A stretch of 64,000 bases of DNA from Pararge aegeria (taxonomy: Eukaryota; Arthropoda; Insecta; Lepidoptera; Nymphalidae), in contig NC_053199.1 in the NCBI RefSeq assembly GCF_905163445.1, forward strand, positions 11,674,001 through 11,738,000, given 5' to 3'. Positions 26,230 through 38,267 of this stretch are shown here, in pieces; the first letter of the stretch is position 1, and each line of letters opens with the position of its first letter. The translations under genes were made by a program, and so were the position numbers. The notes beneath the pieces were generated by a model that made no database searches, was not told the DNA's origin, and saw nothing but the letters and a program-made list of their open reading frames with translations.

Positions 26230-27300
26230 TTCAATTACTAACACCGTACTGTTTGTACAGTCAAGACCTCTTGAGGATGCTCCGGTTTCGGAGCGAAATG
26301 TGCGTACATTGTGCGAGGGGACATTGCCGAAGATCTGTTTGATGTGGAGTATAAGGATTGAAGTTATTATAAATTAAACCATACGGATTCTCATGCTTTT
26401 CGCGAAGTATAGCAAATTAAGCTTAATTTTCATAATTAATTACCAATAAATCGAAGATCATTAAATATTCCGTGTATATAAATATATAACATATTATGTA
26501 CGTAAATTGGTAAACATACACTCAGGTTGTTTAACTGACTGACCGCAAAACAAACTGTTGGCGTTTCATCCGGCTTCGCAACCAAACTCATGTTTTTTGT
26601 TTGTTTAACTTTACAGCTTTTTATTGCAAACTGTGGTTTTTCGAAGGTCATTAGATGTCACATCGAAACATAATATGATCATTAAACTATGTATAGTGTT
26701 AGCGGTTGCTCCCCCTGGATACCTACGCTACACCATAAACATGTTGTGACGTCACTACAAGATTCATTAATATAGAATTGCTTTAATAGTTCCATTTTGC
26801 TTTATATAATTCGTAATAATACTTGTCTAAATATTTAATGCTTTCCAATAACAATATATTTTGTGAAATAACTCACCGGAAACTGATATTAAAATATTAT
26901 TATTGGCTCGTTTTGTTGTCAACATTGTAAACGGTAACTGAGCAGTATAAAAGTAGAAGCATTACCTTCTCAAGCATTCATTCTGTATCAAGTAGTTCTA
27001 GGGGGAAATTCTGCTCGATTATATGTCAAATGTAAAAAGTGAAAAATAGTATTATTGGAAGTCCTATCCCCACGTTCTCCAACAATAGGCACTGATTTAA
27101 TGCTACCGATGAAATATATCGTTCGAATAATATACTTATAGATAAACCAATACTACTTTTTATCGTAATAATACCAAGCCACCAAGTCCTTCCTTATAGT
27201 TGGTTGACCGTATATAAAAAGAGCCATACTTCTTAGGGCATGTAAGGTAGAAGACACACGTATTACAAATTGCCGTCCAGTACGATCAACCTAAGCGTGG
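26230..27300. other. Unassigned AT-rich stretch
   Basis: I see no exon-like frame with splice signals and no repeat that recurs in the window. Confidence 0.4.
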
Positions 27301-27327
27301 GTTAATGTTAATTTATTTATTTATTTA

Positions 27328-27745
27328 CTAGCGGATTGCCCGCGACTTCGTCTGCGTTTGATTTTGTTTTAAAAGTATTCAGTATCGCTAAGCCTTAAAT
27401 GAGGGGTTTGCTACTGTCCGCTGATGAGTTCTGTCCTCTATCTCCAACCACATTCATCAGATCTACACAAAGTTTAAGCAAAATTAAACACATATTATAA
27501 CCTCTATAGTACAAAAAAAAAATTTAAATCGGTTATAATTTGTCGGAGTTATGGTGTAAAATCGTCAAACACTTTTATCCCCTCTCCCAAAGGAACCGAG
27601 CTTAATGTCGGGATAAAAAGTATCCTATATTACTTCGAACACTTCCAAGAATATGTGTACAAAGTTTCATGAGGATCGGTTAAGTAGTTTTTGCGTGAAA
27701 GCGTAACAAACAAACTTAGATTGGCATTTATAATATGATTAGGGA
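27328..27745 (+). repeat. Dispersed repeat with cgcgacttcgtctgcg motif
   Basis: The element begins ctagcggattgcccgcgact and ends ggatcggttaagtagttttt, gcgtgaaagcgtaacaaaca, then atttataatatgatt. Part recurs in reverse at 60.6-60.8 kb and the start recurs at 61.47 kb. Such sequences are common in insect genomes; whether this is a Helitron-like or LINE-derived family cannot be decided here. Confidence 0.65.
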
Positions 27746-27799
27746 TATTACATCTTCTTAGTACGGCAGGGCCACTTACACTAACTAGATGGAATTACA

Positions 27800-27925
27800 T
27801 AATTTATGGATCCAGTACGAGTTATAAATACTTGAGGTTGGGCTTTTATAACTCTTACAGGAGATTTTCTCCATTTTGTATCATCTGCATACCTTGTGCA
27901 TACCCTCTATGCACGCCACTGGTCA
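27800..27925. mobile_element. TIR element (CAGTGGCGTGCA family), left end lost
   Basis: The inner part ccagtacgagttataaatac...gagattttctccattttgta, the phrase gcataccttgtgcataccct and the right end atgcacgccactgg match the family listed at 53.6, 54.1, 54.7 and 60.4 kb. Confidence 0.65.
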
Positions 27926-28827
27926 GGCTGGTTGTGCCTCTAAACATTTTTAGAAACATCGCTGCAACTTTACTACACGTTACGGTACTTTTGTGCAATC
28001 GCTTCCTTCGTAGTAATTTCTTAATTAATGGCATCATGAACTAACTTTATTTTCTTTATTTTTAAGGAAAAACCTACCTGACGCTTCAGGTGTGAATGGA
28101 TTTCGGGAAAACTACATACCTAGGTGCTAACACATTTAACTAATTCAATATGACGATAGCCGTAGTCTGTATTTTTGTCTCTCTTTCGGTAATTCCCACT
28201 TCAAACAATATTAGGTATAAAAACCATTAGAAAACGTAGGTTTATTTGGGTTCTATACGAGAGATACATTGTTACATTTTATTATATCTACATTTTTTTT
28301 TATTTATGTTTCTTATATGCAATGGAATATACCATTAATCATTAACTTTTTGTAAGCGGTTAAATTCAGTATGTAAGAAGAACTCCAAGTAAAATATAGG
28401 CTATAACCTAAGTATATTTTTTTTATTGAAGTTGAAACTTTTTGCGTTGAGCACTTTTTGTGTGAACAAAAATCATGGAACTGGTGTCATCGTCACCGAA
28501 CACTATCCTTGATCTTGGTATACTGTGTTTGTGGAATTATTGGGTCAACAAAAAGCGTAATACTCACGTTATCGTTACCGGAAAACAAATACGCTTAGCG
28601 GCACGTCTATGTCGGTAGGGTGGTAACTAGCTACGGCCAAAGCCTCCCATCAGACAAAATGCACATGTTTTTATTTTATTTCTTTAAAACCTGTTGTAGT
28701 GTAAAAGATACGACACATTTCTCTTACACTTTTTTTCCATTCAAATTTGAATACAGTCGTATGCTTCTAAAGTATAGGATCTTCGAAGCATACGACCAAT
28801 TTGTCTTTAGCGATTTTTATCAAAGCG

Positions 28828-29095
28828 GTGATAGCCTAGTGGGTAAGTTTTCAGCTTCCCTTTCGACAGGTCGAAGTTCGTTCCCAGCCACGCAACTCTT
28901 CGGAGTTATTTGCGTTTTTAATTTTTTTAGCAATTTAATATCACTTTTTTTAACGGTGAAGGAAAACAAAGTGAGGAAACTAGCATGCCCTAAGAGTTCT
29001 CCATAATGTTTTTAAGGAGTGTGAAGTCTACGAATTCGCACGTGGGCCCCGGCTGAACCCTTTTACTTCTGATAGGAGACTCGTGCCCACCCTTT
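28828..29095 (+). repeat. Full-length SINE with tRNA-like head
   Basis: The head ggtgatagcctagtgggtaa and B-box-like ggtcgaagttcgttcccagc are followed by the body aacggtgaaggaaaac, gagttctccataatg, ggagtgtgaagtctacgaat and gagactcgtgcccac. This is the most complete forward copy of the abundant family and shows its tRNA ancestry. Confidence 0.75.
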
Positions 29096-29099
29096 TTTT

Positions 29100-29450
29100 T
29101 TTTTTTGTCTCGGTGGAAAAGCTTTATGGCTACCTCTGTCCTTTTGGGCAGGACAGAGGTTATGTGGAACTCATTTACCGGAACTAAGAAACCACCACGG
29201 CATGTCCGTCTCGTTGGCTTTATTGGACGTCCAGGGAACCCGTTGTATACTTCCCAGACGTTACCAACCGCCCCAACCGATTGCCAGGGCTACTACGCTA
29301 AGGAGGAGGGGATCAGGACAGCTTGACCCCCCCTCAGACTCATATAAGGACGGGTAGCTAGCCCAATAACTATACGCCGCCTCCCAGGGCAAGCAAGGAG
29401 ACCCGACTCGTAATGGGCCACTAATGAGCCGATAAAACATCACCATATGT
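29100..29450. repeat. GC-richer segment behind a poly(T) run
   Basis: After a T13-type run comes a segment of clearly higher GC content (gggcaggacagaggttatgt; ccgttgtatacttcccagac; gacccccctcagactc). Composition and the poly(T) junction suggest a 5'-truncated retroelement on the minus strand. No domain was recognised. Confidence 0.4.
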
Positions 29451-30054
29451 AACTAACTCCATTACTATTCGCTCTAAATATAAAACATCAACTACGTAAC
29501 GACCTTAACATTCAAAATATTGTGAGGCGCTTTGATCGTAAAAACGGGGAGCATTATGTTTATGGAGCTTTGAGCGTTCCGTCTTTAAATAACCACTCCA
29601 AGACCCGAGTTTAGCTCTTGTTTGTAGTTTTTTATTGGAAACGGTCAAGAGCGACTAGAAACACCGTGAGAGGATTCCGCGCCTTTATGTCATTCCTAAC
29701 TGGATACGTTTTTAAGCAACAAACTTTTTAACATCTTCGGAAGGTATAGTTATAATTCCCGACAAATAAAAATGCAGACTGTTAAGATAAGCTTTAATAT
29801 CCAGAAGTTTATACCACAGTAAATAAATTAAAGCTTCAGCTTACATCTTTACTGTGATTATACGTAAAATTCTTTTATTTTTACAGTAATAACTATCGGT
29901 TTCCCACGTTCTTTGGCCGAGTTTACAACCTTATTTTTTCAAATTCCATGGAAACTGTTAGTTTTCCTGGCATATAAGTAGCCTATGTTCAGTGGCGTGC
30001 ATAGAGGTGCAAAAATCAAGTGTATTCGTTGATAAGATAGAGCCATAGAGCCCT

Positions 30055-30178
30055 AAAGGAATAACAAAGAGACAAGCAAATTTTGTATACGTTGTTTTGT
30101 TATACTTTTCTTTTTTTCTATGTACTTTTTGTGGTGTGCAATAAAAGTGTATTCACTCATTCATTCATTCATTTACAA
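30055..30178 (+). repeat. LINE 3' tail with (CATT)n
   Basis: The segment ends ggtgtgcaataaaagtgtat and a run of attcattcattc. Similar endings occur at 43.27, 45.8, 46.8 and 54.9-55.0 kb. A short tandem tail of this kind is typical of Jockey/CR1-clade insect LINEs. Confidence 0.55.
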
Positions 30179-30194
30179 TTTCGCATTATATATA

Positions 30195-30440
30195 AGTATT
30201 TATAGATTGACGGACCCAACTGATAGAAAGTTGTAAAACATCGCTTATAAACAGGGAAACACTTCGCAGAGCATGCAAGGAACACTTCTTGCATGCTTAC
30301 GTGCCTGTTGTTGCACCGGCAACCACAAATTTCAAACCGAAACACAGCAATGCAACCATGCTGCTCAGCGGCAGAAATATGTCTGGCGGAGTATTTCAGC
30401 GAGGATTTAAAACGGCACAGACCTAATATGAACTCACGAG
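30195..30440. repeat. Dispersed repeat (accggcaaccacac family), copy 1
   Basis: Landmarks gacggaccca, gcaccggcaaccacaaattt, gaaacacagcaatgcaacca, tgctcagcggcagaaatatg recur at 32.2-32.5, 35.8-36.0 and 60.2-60.4 kb. It also overlaps a 71-codon frame with no domain. Confidence 0.6.
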
Positions 30441-31050
30441 AAGAGTTAACGACCCTCATAAGATTAAACGTAAATAATATAATTAGTATGTTGGTACTCA
30501 CAAGTTGAATAATATTAACCATTGTGATAATGGTAATTCTCGGCCATCGGCCAGAAACCAAAATAAATACACCTTAGGTAGCAGTATTTAGGTAGGTTGT
30601 ATGTATGTTCTAATAAGACACTCTCGATGATCGAGTGGTCAGCATAGATAGTTAATTAAAAGATAGAAAGAAAAAAAAGCAGAAAATAGATAATTTTCCC
30701 GAAACGTTGCGTTTGGAATCCTTTTAGCTTAAGTTTTAAGTAATGTAATCATCACCATAATCTAACAGTAATGGTAGCATATTATATGTACCTAGCTATG
30801 AACGCTTCATAAGTGCCTGTTATTAATCTATGAATAAACATGTTTGAATTTTGAATTTGATAGTTTGATACCCGGGTCCGGTAGAGGTGGATTTCTCTAC
30901 AGTCCGAGTAGACCAGAACCTAGGAAGGCACAATTCGGGCGTTCCATTGCTGGACACAGACCTCTCTCATAGGAGAGATAGTTTTAGAGCCTATACGCTG
31001 CCTCAATGCGGGTGGGCTGTAACGATAGCTAACATCTGTGGCTTACTGTC

Positions 31051-31179
31051 ATCGCTTAAAGCAGTAGATATTATTTTAAAATGGTAATCTATTTCTGAAA
31101 TTTTGACGTCTTAAATACAAAAATTATAATATTTAAAAAAAAACGTCATCAGTATTAAAATAATACTGCTTTAAGCGAT
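31051..31179. repeat. Inverted repeat, possible small MITE
   Basis: The left arm atcgcttaaagcagta, with four extra bases then ttattttaa, pairs with the right arm ttaaaataatactgctttaa gcgat. The 72-base interior is AT-rich. Confidence 0.65.
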
Positions 31180-31329
31180 TGTAGTATAGTTGATGTTAGT
31201 GCTAATAGAAGAGACTGACGCGTGAAGACGCCATGACGTAGGTACTACCCGAGGACCGAGACACGTGTGTGGAATCCACCACTTTCCTAACTCTGAGCTG
31301 AATATTAACAGAAAAACACAATTCCTTAT

Positions 31330-31565
31330 CACAGATTTTAAACGTACAGAAACTGTATACACGACTAATATTGAAGTATCAAAAATCACTCTACTAAAGT
31401 GGAGGGACTCGAACTTCATACCATTTAGCACTTGACAGTAATTATTTTACCTTTAATGTTCTAAACGTTTGACATGAAACGGGAACAAGTTTGTGAGCTA
31501 GCAACATTCCGCGGGTGTGAAGTGAGACGTGCGCGGGGAGTTTTCACTGTTTTTGGACACAATGA
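31330..31565. repeat. Dispersed repeat, copy 3 of 3
   Basis: The landmarks atcaaaaatcactctact, gacagtaattattttacctt, agcaacattccgcgggtgtg and cactgtttttggacacaatg match the copies at 12.1 and 21.8 kb. Confidence 0.6.
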
Positions 31566-31837
31566 GGAGTCGATATGTTCTTCATTATATGTTCCTAAAT
31601 ATTATAGGCTTGACCCGGGTATTAGACCCAGGACCTTGTGATTCCGGTAAGATTGGGTCCTGAGACTAACAAGGCAGTTAAAAATATCCAATAATCGTCG
31701 TTGTTATTGTAAGGAGTTCTCCATAACAAAACAATCAGCGGTGACTGACTTGGTTGTTAGGTATAACTGTGTATACTAATAATAACGCTGCACAGTATGT
31801 TTTTTTGTTTGAAAGCGCTATCTGGATTTAGGTTTTG

Positions 31838-31975
31838 CATGTGATAGCTTGAGAAATAAATTTACTGAAAAACATTGATGTTCATCACACAAACATTCTC
31901 CAGCTGTGGTAATCGAACACGCGGCTGCCCTGGACTAAGAAAATAGACCCACTGCGCCAATTGGCTGCCAAGGCT
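31838..31975 (-). repeat. Metulj-like SINE, minus-strand copy, 3' truncated
   Basis: The reverse complement reads ccaattggcgcagtgggtct, then accacagctggagaatgttt and gtgatgaacatcaatgtttt. The 3' body seen in other copies is missing. Confidence 0.65.
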
Positions 31976-32199
31976 ATACAACTTTTTATATATTCATCCC
32001 TAAGGGATTTTATAGCCTATATTATATTTTGTATAGCCTTAATTATAAGGGAAATAGAGGATGAAAGTTTATATGAAAGTGCGTAATTTTTTTTATTATA
32101 TCTTCGAAAATTTGTATTTAGGATGACAAATGAAAGAGTAAAATACGAGTGCATGTTTTTTCTTTTCAAATTATCTAATAATTGTATTGAGATACGAAG

Positions 32200-32465
32200 C
32201 AGATGGCCAACCTATAAACCGAGCAACACTTCGGAGAGTCACGACAAACATACATACGTGACTTTTCAAAAGGTAGGCCTACTTGAAATAAATGAATTTG
32301 AATTTAAATTTGAAGGAACACGTCGCGTCGTAGTGCCGCCCTGTCTGATGTGCCTGTAATTACACTGGCAACCACACCCTTAAGACTGAAACAGCAATGC
32401 TGCTTAGAGTCAGAAATAAGCATGGTGGCAGTGGCGCCGGACGAGCTTTAGCATAATAAACTCTA
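32200..32465. repeat. Dispersed repeat (accggcaaccacac family), copy 2, interrupted
   Basis: The left part agatggccaacc...cacttcggagagtcacg and the right part cctgtaattacactggcaac to ccggacgagctttagcataa are split by ~52 bases at about 32262-32313. The insert reads ggcctacttgaaataaatga atttgaattt, a LINE tail also seen at 51.57 kb. Confidence 0.6.
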
Positions 32466-33324
32466 TTGCTACAAAAATAGTGTATTACTATAACATGTTT
32501 AAGGATTCTAAGCCGAAAGGGGATTTCATATTGGGGATGACCTAATAGGGGATTAAAGTGTATTAGACATAACAAAGTAATCAGTGTAAACAATATTTGG
32601 GCTGGTGAGTCGAGTGCGGAGGATAGTGTTAGAACTATACCAGAGAGGTCGCCTGAAAATCAGTGCTGTAGCAGTGATCATTAAACCACTGCTACAGCAT
32701 GACGCTGAGGAGATACTCTGTTTGGGACACAACAGATATGTCTACTGCCAACATAGAATTATATTTGTTTGTTTGTAGATTATTTAATTTTTAGTTACCT
32801 AATTTTAAGACCCATTCTTTTTTTTTTCTTTGTAATTTAAGTTCTTATGTTTTTGTGTAGCGTGTAATCTATATGTTAATTCTTATGTGTTGTTTATTTC
32901 CCAAAACAAAAGATTTATTATTTTATTATTATTATTTTTATCATCCCAAACAATATTCAGCATTCGAATCGCCCACCTGTCTTCGTCAAGATTGGGCTAT
33001 AAAATACAAAGAAGATAAAATGCAGTAAAGAATGTTAGCATAGGGAACTCATCACAAATTTTACACAGACGAAGTCGCGAGGTATAGCTGGTTATCTAAT
33101 AAAACTGCTATTGTAAAACCAAGTAGTATTATAGTGAGTATATATTAATTATGTTCAGCGCGAACAATAGGCGGGAAGCAGTCATCAGTGCGGTGACGGT
33201 CGGTTGTTACTCTAGGCTGATCTGGTTCACAAAGTAACCCACAACTCCAAGGACAGAAACGTTTCAAAAGAATTTTTGTCTCTATTTCCATTTATTGGCC
33301 TCATAAGAAGGCTTAGATTCATTC

Positions 33325-33562
33325 AGCTAGCAATGGAAAGAGCTAAGTTAGGAGTATCTCTACGTGATCAAAAATGAGGAGATCCGTAGAAGAAGAAAAG
33401 TTACCGACATAGCTGAACGAGTCGCGAAGCTGAAGTGGCAATGCGCGGGGCACATAGCTCGTAGAACCGATGGACGTTGGGGTTCCAAAGTGTTGGGAGT
33501 GGCAACCCCGCACCGGTAAACGCAGCATTGGTCGTGCAGTTTGGAACGATGTGGATGATGAT
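33325..33562 (+). pseudogene. RTE-like LINE reverse-transcriptase C-terminus, broken
   Basis: The plus strand reads MERAKLGVSLRDQ, then after a frameshift RRKVTDIAERVAKLKWQ and AGHIARRTDGRW, ending in a stop near 33521. This block is a well-known C-terminal signature of insect RTE-like non-LTR retrotransposon polymerases. It is a dead 5'-truncated copy; a smaller fragment of a related element lies at 14.0 kb. Confidence 0.75.
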
Positions 33563-33605
33563 TTTCCTTCATTACAATCGACATCAGCCCATTAAAGTCC
33601 ATGCA

Positions 33606-33670
33606 CTCATTGCAGTGATAGCCTAATGGTTAGGGCTTCGGCCTCCCATTCGGAGTTAGCGGAAACCTGC
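33606..33670 (+). repeat. SINE tRNA-like head fragment
   Basis: The segment gtgatagcctaatggttagg gcttcggcctcccattcgga matches the head of the SINE at 28.83 kb. The rest of the SINE is absent. It follows directly after the LINE fragment. Confidence 0.6.
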
Positions 33671-34594
33671 ATGTTGAGATTTCTTAAGATCAATTTGGAT
33701 TATTGATATCAATAATCCAAACCACACCACCAAATTATTTTAGGTCCAAATACATACGAAGTAAAGTCATGACCATAACAAGAGCGGGATAGAGGTTTAC
33801 CGAAAACATTTTTTTTAGTATGAAATGAATAAAATTAAAGGATAGGATGCTTAAGACATACATCGTAATGATTTTCTTGGGAAGTCTACGAGTATGTGAT
33901 TCACATCCTCCAATTCAGTAAAGTCGTCAAGAAATTAAGTCTTATTTAAAAACTTAGGTAGGTACAAGTATGTAGTACTGTAAGAATCCGAAAATCAAGG
34001 GCTGTCTGAATCGTTGAGCTGTATCCGTTACTTTTGAGTCTGTGAGATGCAGAATTATCTACCGATATATTCATGATGTAATTAATCTCTGATGCCATCA
34101 TGTGATATGAACGGGTTTAATTTCAAATTACTAATAGTAATTTGGTCATAAAAATTATTAAAATGTTAGATTAGCTGCGTGATCCTATTTATTATTTACA
34201 TTTTCCTTTAAATAGATCAAATATGCAAACCCAATAATTCTAAGTAAAAGTCATTATTCTCATTAATGTAGTGTATTAATTTAAATATTTATAATTATTA
34301 TCTATTTACTTCTAAATTATATCAAACATTTGAAAGTCAAACCATTTTATTTCTTTGTCGTTAATACTATGAATCCATTAAATTATTATTATGTATACCT
34401 TAGCTTAGTTATTATAATGAAATCATGTTGTCAGTTAATGCGATTGATCTTATTTCGATATATTCTCAAGGATTCGAAAGTGTCTAATGACACCTTGATT
34501 ACCGTAGGATAAGTTGCCAGGTTATAGAGATCGCTTTTTAGCGATAAGGCCGATTGTACCTGTCTTATATTATTGGCACAGACGGATAAGTTAA

Positions 34595-34735
34595 AATTTA
34601 TATATATAAAAATGAATTGCTGTTCGTTAGTCTCGCTAAAACACGAGAACGGCTGGACCGATTTGGCCAATTTATATTTTGAAATATTTATGGAAGTCTA
34701 GGGAAGGTTGAAACGGTGAGAATATTAGTATAATC
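34595..34735 (+). repeat. Dispersed repeat fragment, possibly Helitron-associated
   Basis: The segment tatataaaaatgaattgctg ttcgttagtctcgctaaaac, then cgagaacggctggaccgatt, is a motif familiar from insect Helitron-like elements. That link is from memory and unverified. Confidence 0.4.
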
Positions 34736-34842
34736 CTTTGGTACGTGTGTTTGTCACCTCAATATGTGGACGGTTTTTATGTAATTTTATGTTTATATTT
34801 CAATGTATTCCTGAATGGTTTGAAAACACAACTGGACCCGCA

Positions 34843-35206
34843 GGGCGATTACGTATCTCGCGATGCAACAGAATGGGTGAACAAAGAGTGGCTAAGCGCA
34901 TATTTTACTCCGAGTTGCAGGTTGGGAGACGTAAACAGGGCGGGAAACTCTTGCGATATAAAGATGTGCTAAAGCGGCACATGAAGAGATGTGATATGGA
35001 CCCATCTAAATAAAAAAGTATCGGAGTTTGAAGTTAAAAGGCGCGCAGAGCAAGATGCTAGGCGTAATGAGATAAAGGCCAGACCATCGCCGGCCATATA
35101 TTACAATATAATTGATGGAGTACTGACGTGCTGTCAATGTGATCGCACATTTAAAACAAAGAGGGGTTATGCCAGTCACTTTAGAGCACATCAGTTACGC
35201 TCATAA
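34843..35206 (+). pseudogene. Non-LTR retrotransposon ORF2 C-terminal fragment with zinc-finger tail
   Basis: The first frame reads RIFYSELQVGRRKQGGK and YKDVLKRHMKRCDMDP before a stop at 35011. A second frame, shifted by one, reads VKRRAEQDARRNEIKARPSP and then CCQCDRTFKTKRGYASHFRAH, a C2H2 knuckle (written here across its spaced residues C-x2-C-x12-H-x3-H), ending at 35206. This order (basic linker, RRxE-rich helix, terminal CCHH finger) is that of the C-terminus of common animal non-LTR polymerases. The upstream RT is missing and the frames are broken, so it is a dead copy. Its left edge coincides with one arm of the palindromic MITE. Confidence 0.7.
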
Positions 35207-35799
35207 TAGCTAGAAGGAGTCGCTGTGGTCGGATACGGCCAGGAGGATATATATACAGTAAGAGGAATAGTGGTGCCATCTGTATTCTGATCTGCCACAT
35301 GACCAAGGCTATATATAGAACTCCCAATTCAATATTCCTCTGTGTAGTTATTTAGTTTCTACGTTGTTTGTACTCTGTGGCTATTTTATGTACTCTGTGG
35401 ATGTTTGTCAGAAACCTGACGGTTTTAAACTGTGTCTCTAACAACTACTATTGCAGGACGAAGTTATGAAAAAGACATTTCTTTTTCTTTACTGACTACT
35501 CTAGTTCGGGCCTTTTCCAAGCTACTTGACACTGGCAAAGTACATTGTGCTGTATTGGCACTACGAAAAGCCATAAATCAAAAGAAGAAATAGAAGTAAA
35601 CTATGTCTATAGATAAAGATTGCTTTTTTTTAAACCTCGATTATTCATGAAGGCTGAATAAAAAACTGACCTTCGCAATTTATAAAATATATTAAGTTAG
35701 TAGATTTAATAGATGGTTTGAAAGAATAATGTAAAAATCGGTTTAGATTCGATGAAAATATAAATAACATTTAAGCCAACACCAGCAATTATTATAATT

Positions 35800-35965
35800 A
35801 TTGACGGACCAAGCTAATGCCATCAAATTGAGGCATAGGTGTTAAGCATCATATGCCTGGAATTACACCGGCAACCACACCCTTGACCCTTCAGACCGGA
35901 GCACAGCATTGCAACAATCCTGCTTAGCGGCATAAGTACGCCATGCTTAGGTAAATAAAATGGAT
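35800..35965. repeat. Dispersed repeat (accggcaaccacac family), copy 3
   Basis: It contains gacggaccaagctaatgcca, taggtgttaagc, ttacaccggcaaccacaccc, cagcattgcaacaatcctgc and cggcataagtacgccatgct. No coding capacity is seen. Confidence 0.6.
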
Positions 35966-37559
35966 ACCTTTTTTCTCTTTTGAAGTTGTTTAAAAAGGTA
36001 CAATGAAGTTTAAAGGGGAAGTCCTATCCAAGTAAAATTCCATTAAATACAATATCTAAATAAATTCTTATTATTATATTTAAGTATAAATACTACCAGG
36101 TATTATTTTCCATTACGCCGTAATGACACCTATATTATATTATGAGATTGCTATTAGTAATAACTGACACACAAAGCAGAACTATTTGATTGATGACTCT
36201 ACTCGTCAAAATAAAATACTCGTTTAAATAGATTCGTATAGTAAATATTGTTGAAACACAGAACAGCTTAAATAAGGTAAAAGTATAAGCCAGTTTTTCA
36301 CTATACTTATAAAGTTAAAAGTATTCGTCAACTAAGTACTTAACATAAGTGTACAAGAAATGATAATTGAGTGATGGTTCTTAGTTTGGTCGGTAGGTCT
36401 AGGTTTCTTACCAAATGAGTTGTATCCCGTGGTAATGATATGGTATGACAAATTAGGTAGGTGCAAGTAAAGTATTTTATTTTCTTATTTAATTTATTTA
36501 TTTTGTGAAAACATATAGTAGTATAAATTGTATAATTAAGTAATAAAAGCATGGTGATTTGGTATTTTTCGACATAGTATTAAGTGATCTGTACTAATTT
36601 CCGTTGTCTGTCCGTCTGTCTGTGAGCGGGTGGTATAGCATGAGACGTAATAGTTACAGAGTTGGCATTTTCACAGAGTTTGTATGACTATTGCCACATT
36701 TTCATTACGCCAAAACAACAAATATTAAAAATGAAATACATTTGAAATTTTATAAGGCTCCCAAGCTACAAGCGACGTTCAACGATCTATTGAAAATAAT
36801 CCGAAGTGGAGCGCAAACCACAGTTTTTTTTTTTTCAGCTGTTGCTTTGTATATCTTCTAATTAAAAAAGAAATAATTAAACGTTCCAGCCATTTTCAAG
36901 TTTTTGCGAGAAACCGCGCGCGGCAATTCATTTTTATATGAATAGAAGATTGGGAAAAACCAAATCATTTGTCATACCTTGTAGATTTAGCATAATTTTT
37001 GGCAAGTAGATAATAAACTTGCATTGTATCTGAATGAAGGGGTTAAAGCTTGCTCTCCCCTCCCTTTTTCCGTGGGCCTGTTTCACCACATTCATCATCA
37101 TCATCATAGCTATAGGAAGTAAAGCTCATAGGTCTTCTGTGGGCATGTCGACCCGCTAGGGTTCTGTGCCGACTGTATCCAGAACAGATTGTAAAATGGG
37201 TTTTGGCATGGAGAATTTTCTTCATGGGGTAAGGACAAAATGTTTTGGTTCTCCCACAGTTTTATCCAATCCCCTAGTATGGGCGCACAGGTAATATACG
37301 CGCAATATAAAATGCAGGTACTTCTTTTTTCCCTGTTGCCGTGGCATGTGAACAATTTAATCTTTGTTATTATATAAAATCAGGTGATCAAATTTTCATA
37401 TCCTACCAATGCTGGCAGAAAGTCATTAATTAGGTCGTAGAGATGACGACTTGAGACTGGATTTATGTCGTCACTTTATCTTGTTAGGTAGACCCCCTGT
37501 CTACCAAAACTTCAAAGTTTAGTGCGACTCCAGCACCTTGGAATACCAAAGTCATTGTC

Positions 37560-37745
37560 CAGCCAGTAGCGTGCATACAGAGTATGCACAACGAATGCAC
37601 TAAGCGGATAGATAATATAAAATGAAAAAAATCTCCAGTACGAGTTATAAAAAACTTAAGGATACTTTTAAGTTTTTGTAACTCGTACTGGAGATTTTCT
37701 TCATTTTATATGATCTGCATACCCTGTGTATATCCTCCGGCTATT
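37560..37745. mobile_element. Palindromic copy of the CAGTGGCGTGCA element family
   Basis: The centre is a hairpin: aatctccagtacgagttata and ttgtaactcgtactggagat flank aaaaacttaaggatactttt. Outer parts (gtagcgtgcatacagagtat; ctgcataccctgtgtatatc) match the family at 27.8 and 54.7 kb. Here the element looks like an inverted duplication of one half. Confidence 0.65.
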
Positions 37746-38267
37746 CCAATAATGGGATCACCTGAGAATGATGATGAGTAGGGTAATTAAACCAAGATTG
37801 AATTCTTTATTGTTCCTTTGCTGCATTTTTACTATGTTCTTCCGCGTGAGTAGCAAATACAGGATATGTTTATGAGGAGCGTGAGACAAATTGGTTTGTA
37901 ACCGGACCACAATCTGATCGTAACAATCTTGATATCAAGTAATAACTAGATGTGTCTCACATTCAATTCCTATCCTGATGGCATTGACTGTAGCATGTAT
38001 GTTGGTTAGTGTTGCAAAGTAGAACGCGACCTAAAATACTACGTGGCCGCTCCGTGCAGTTTTCAATTCCTTTTTTTTATTGCAATTTTCAGTTGCCTAA
38101 AGTATGAAACAAAATAATCAGTATAATATAAGTATAGTACTTAAATTGTATCTTATCCCAAAAAAATAATAAATGTCTGAGAAAAGCTTTAGTAATCTTG
38201 CATAGCAGAAACTACGTCAGAAAAATGGTCATCAACTGCCTATACCTATACTTTTTAGATTCCCGTA

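Noticed and set aside
28828..28900. tRNA gene suggested by gatagcctagtgggtaa
   Set aside because: The same head recurs with SINE bodies at 33.6, 39.9 and 59.3 kb and is diverged from a functional tRNA fold.
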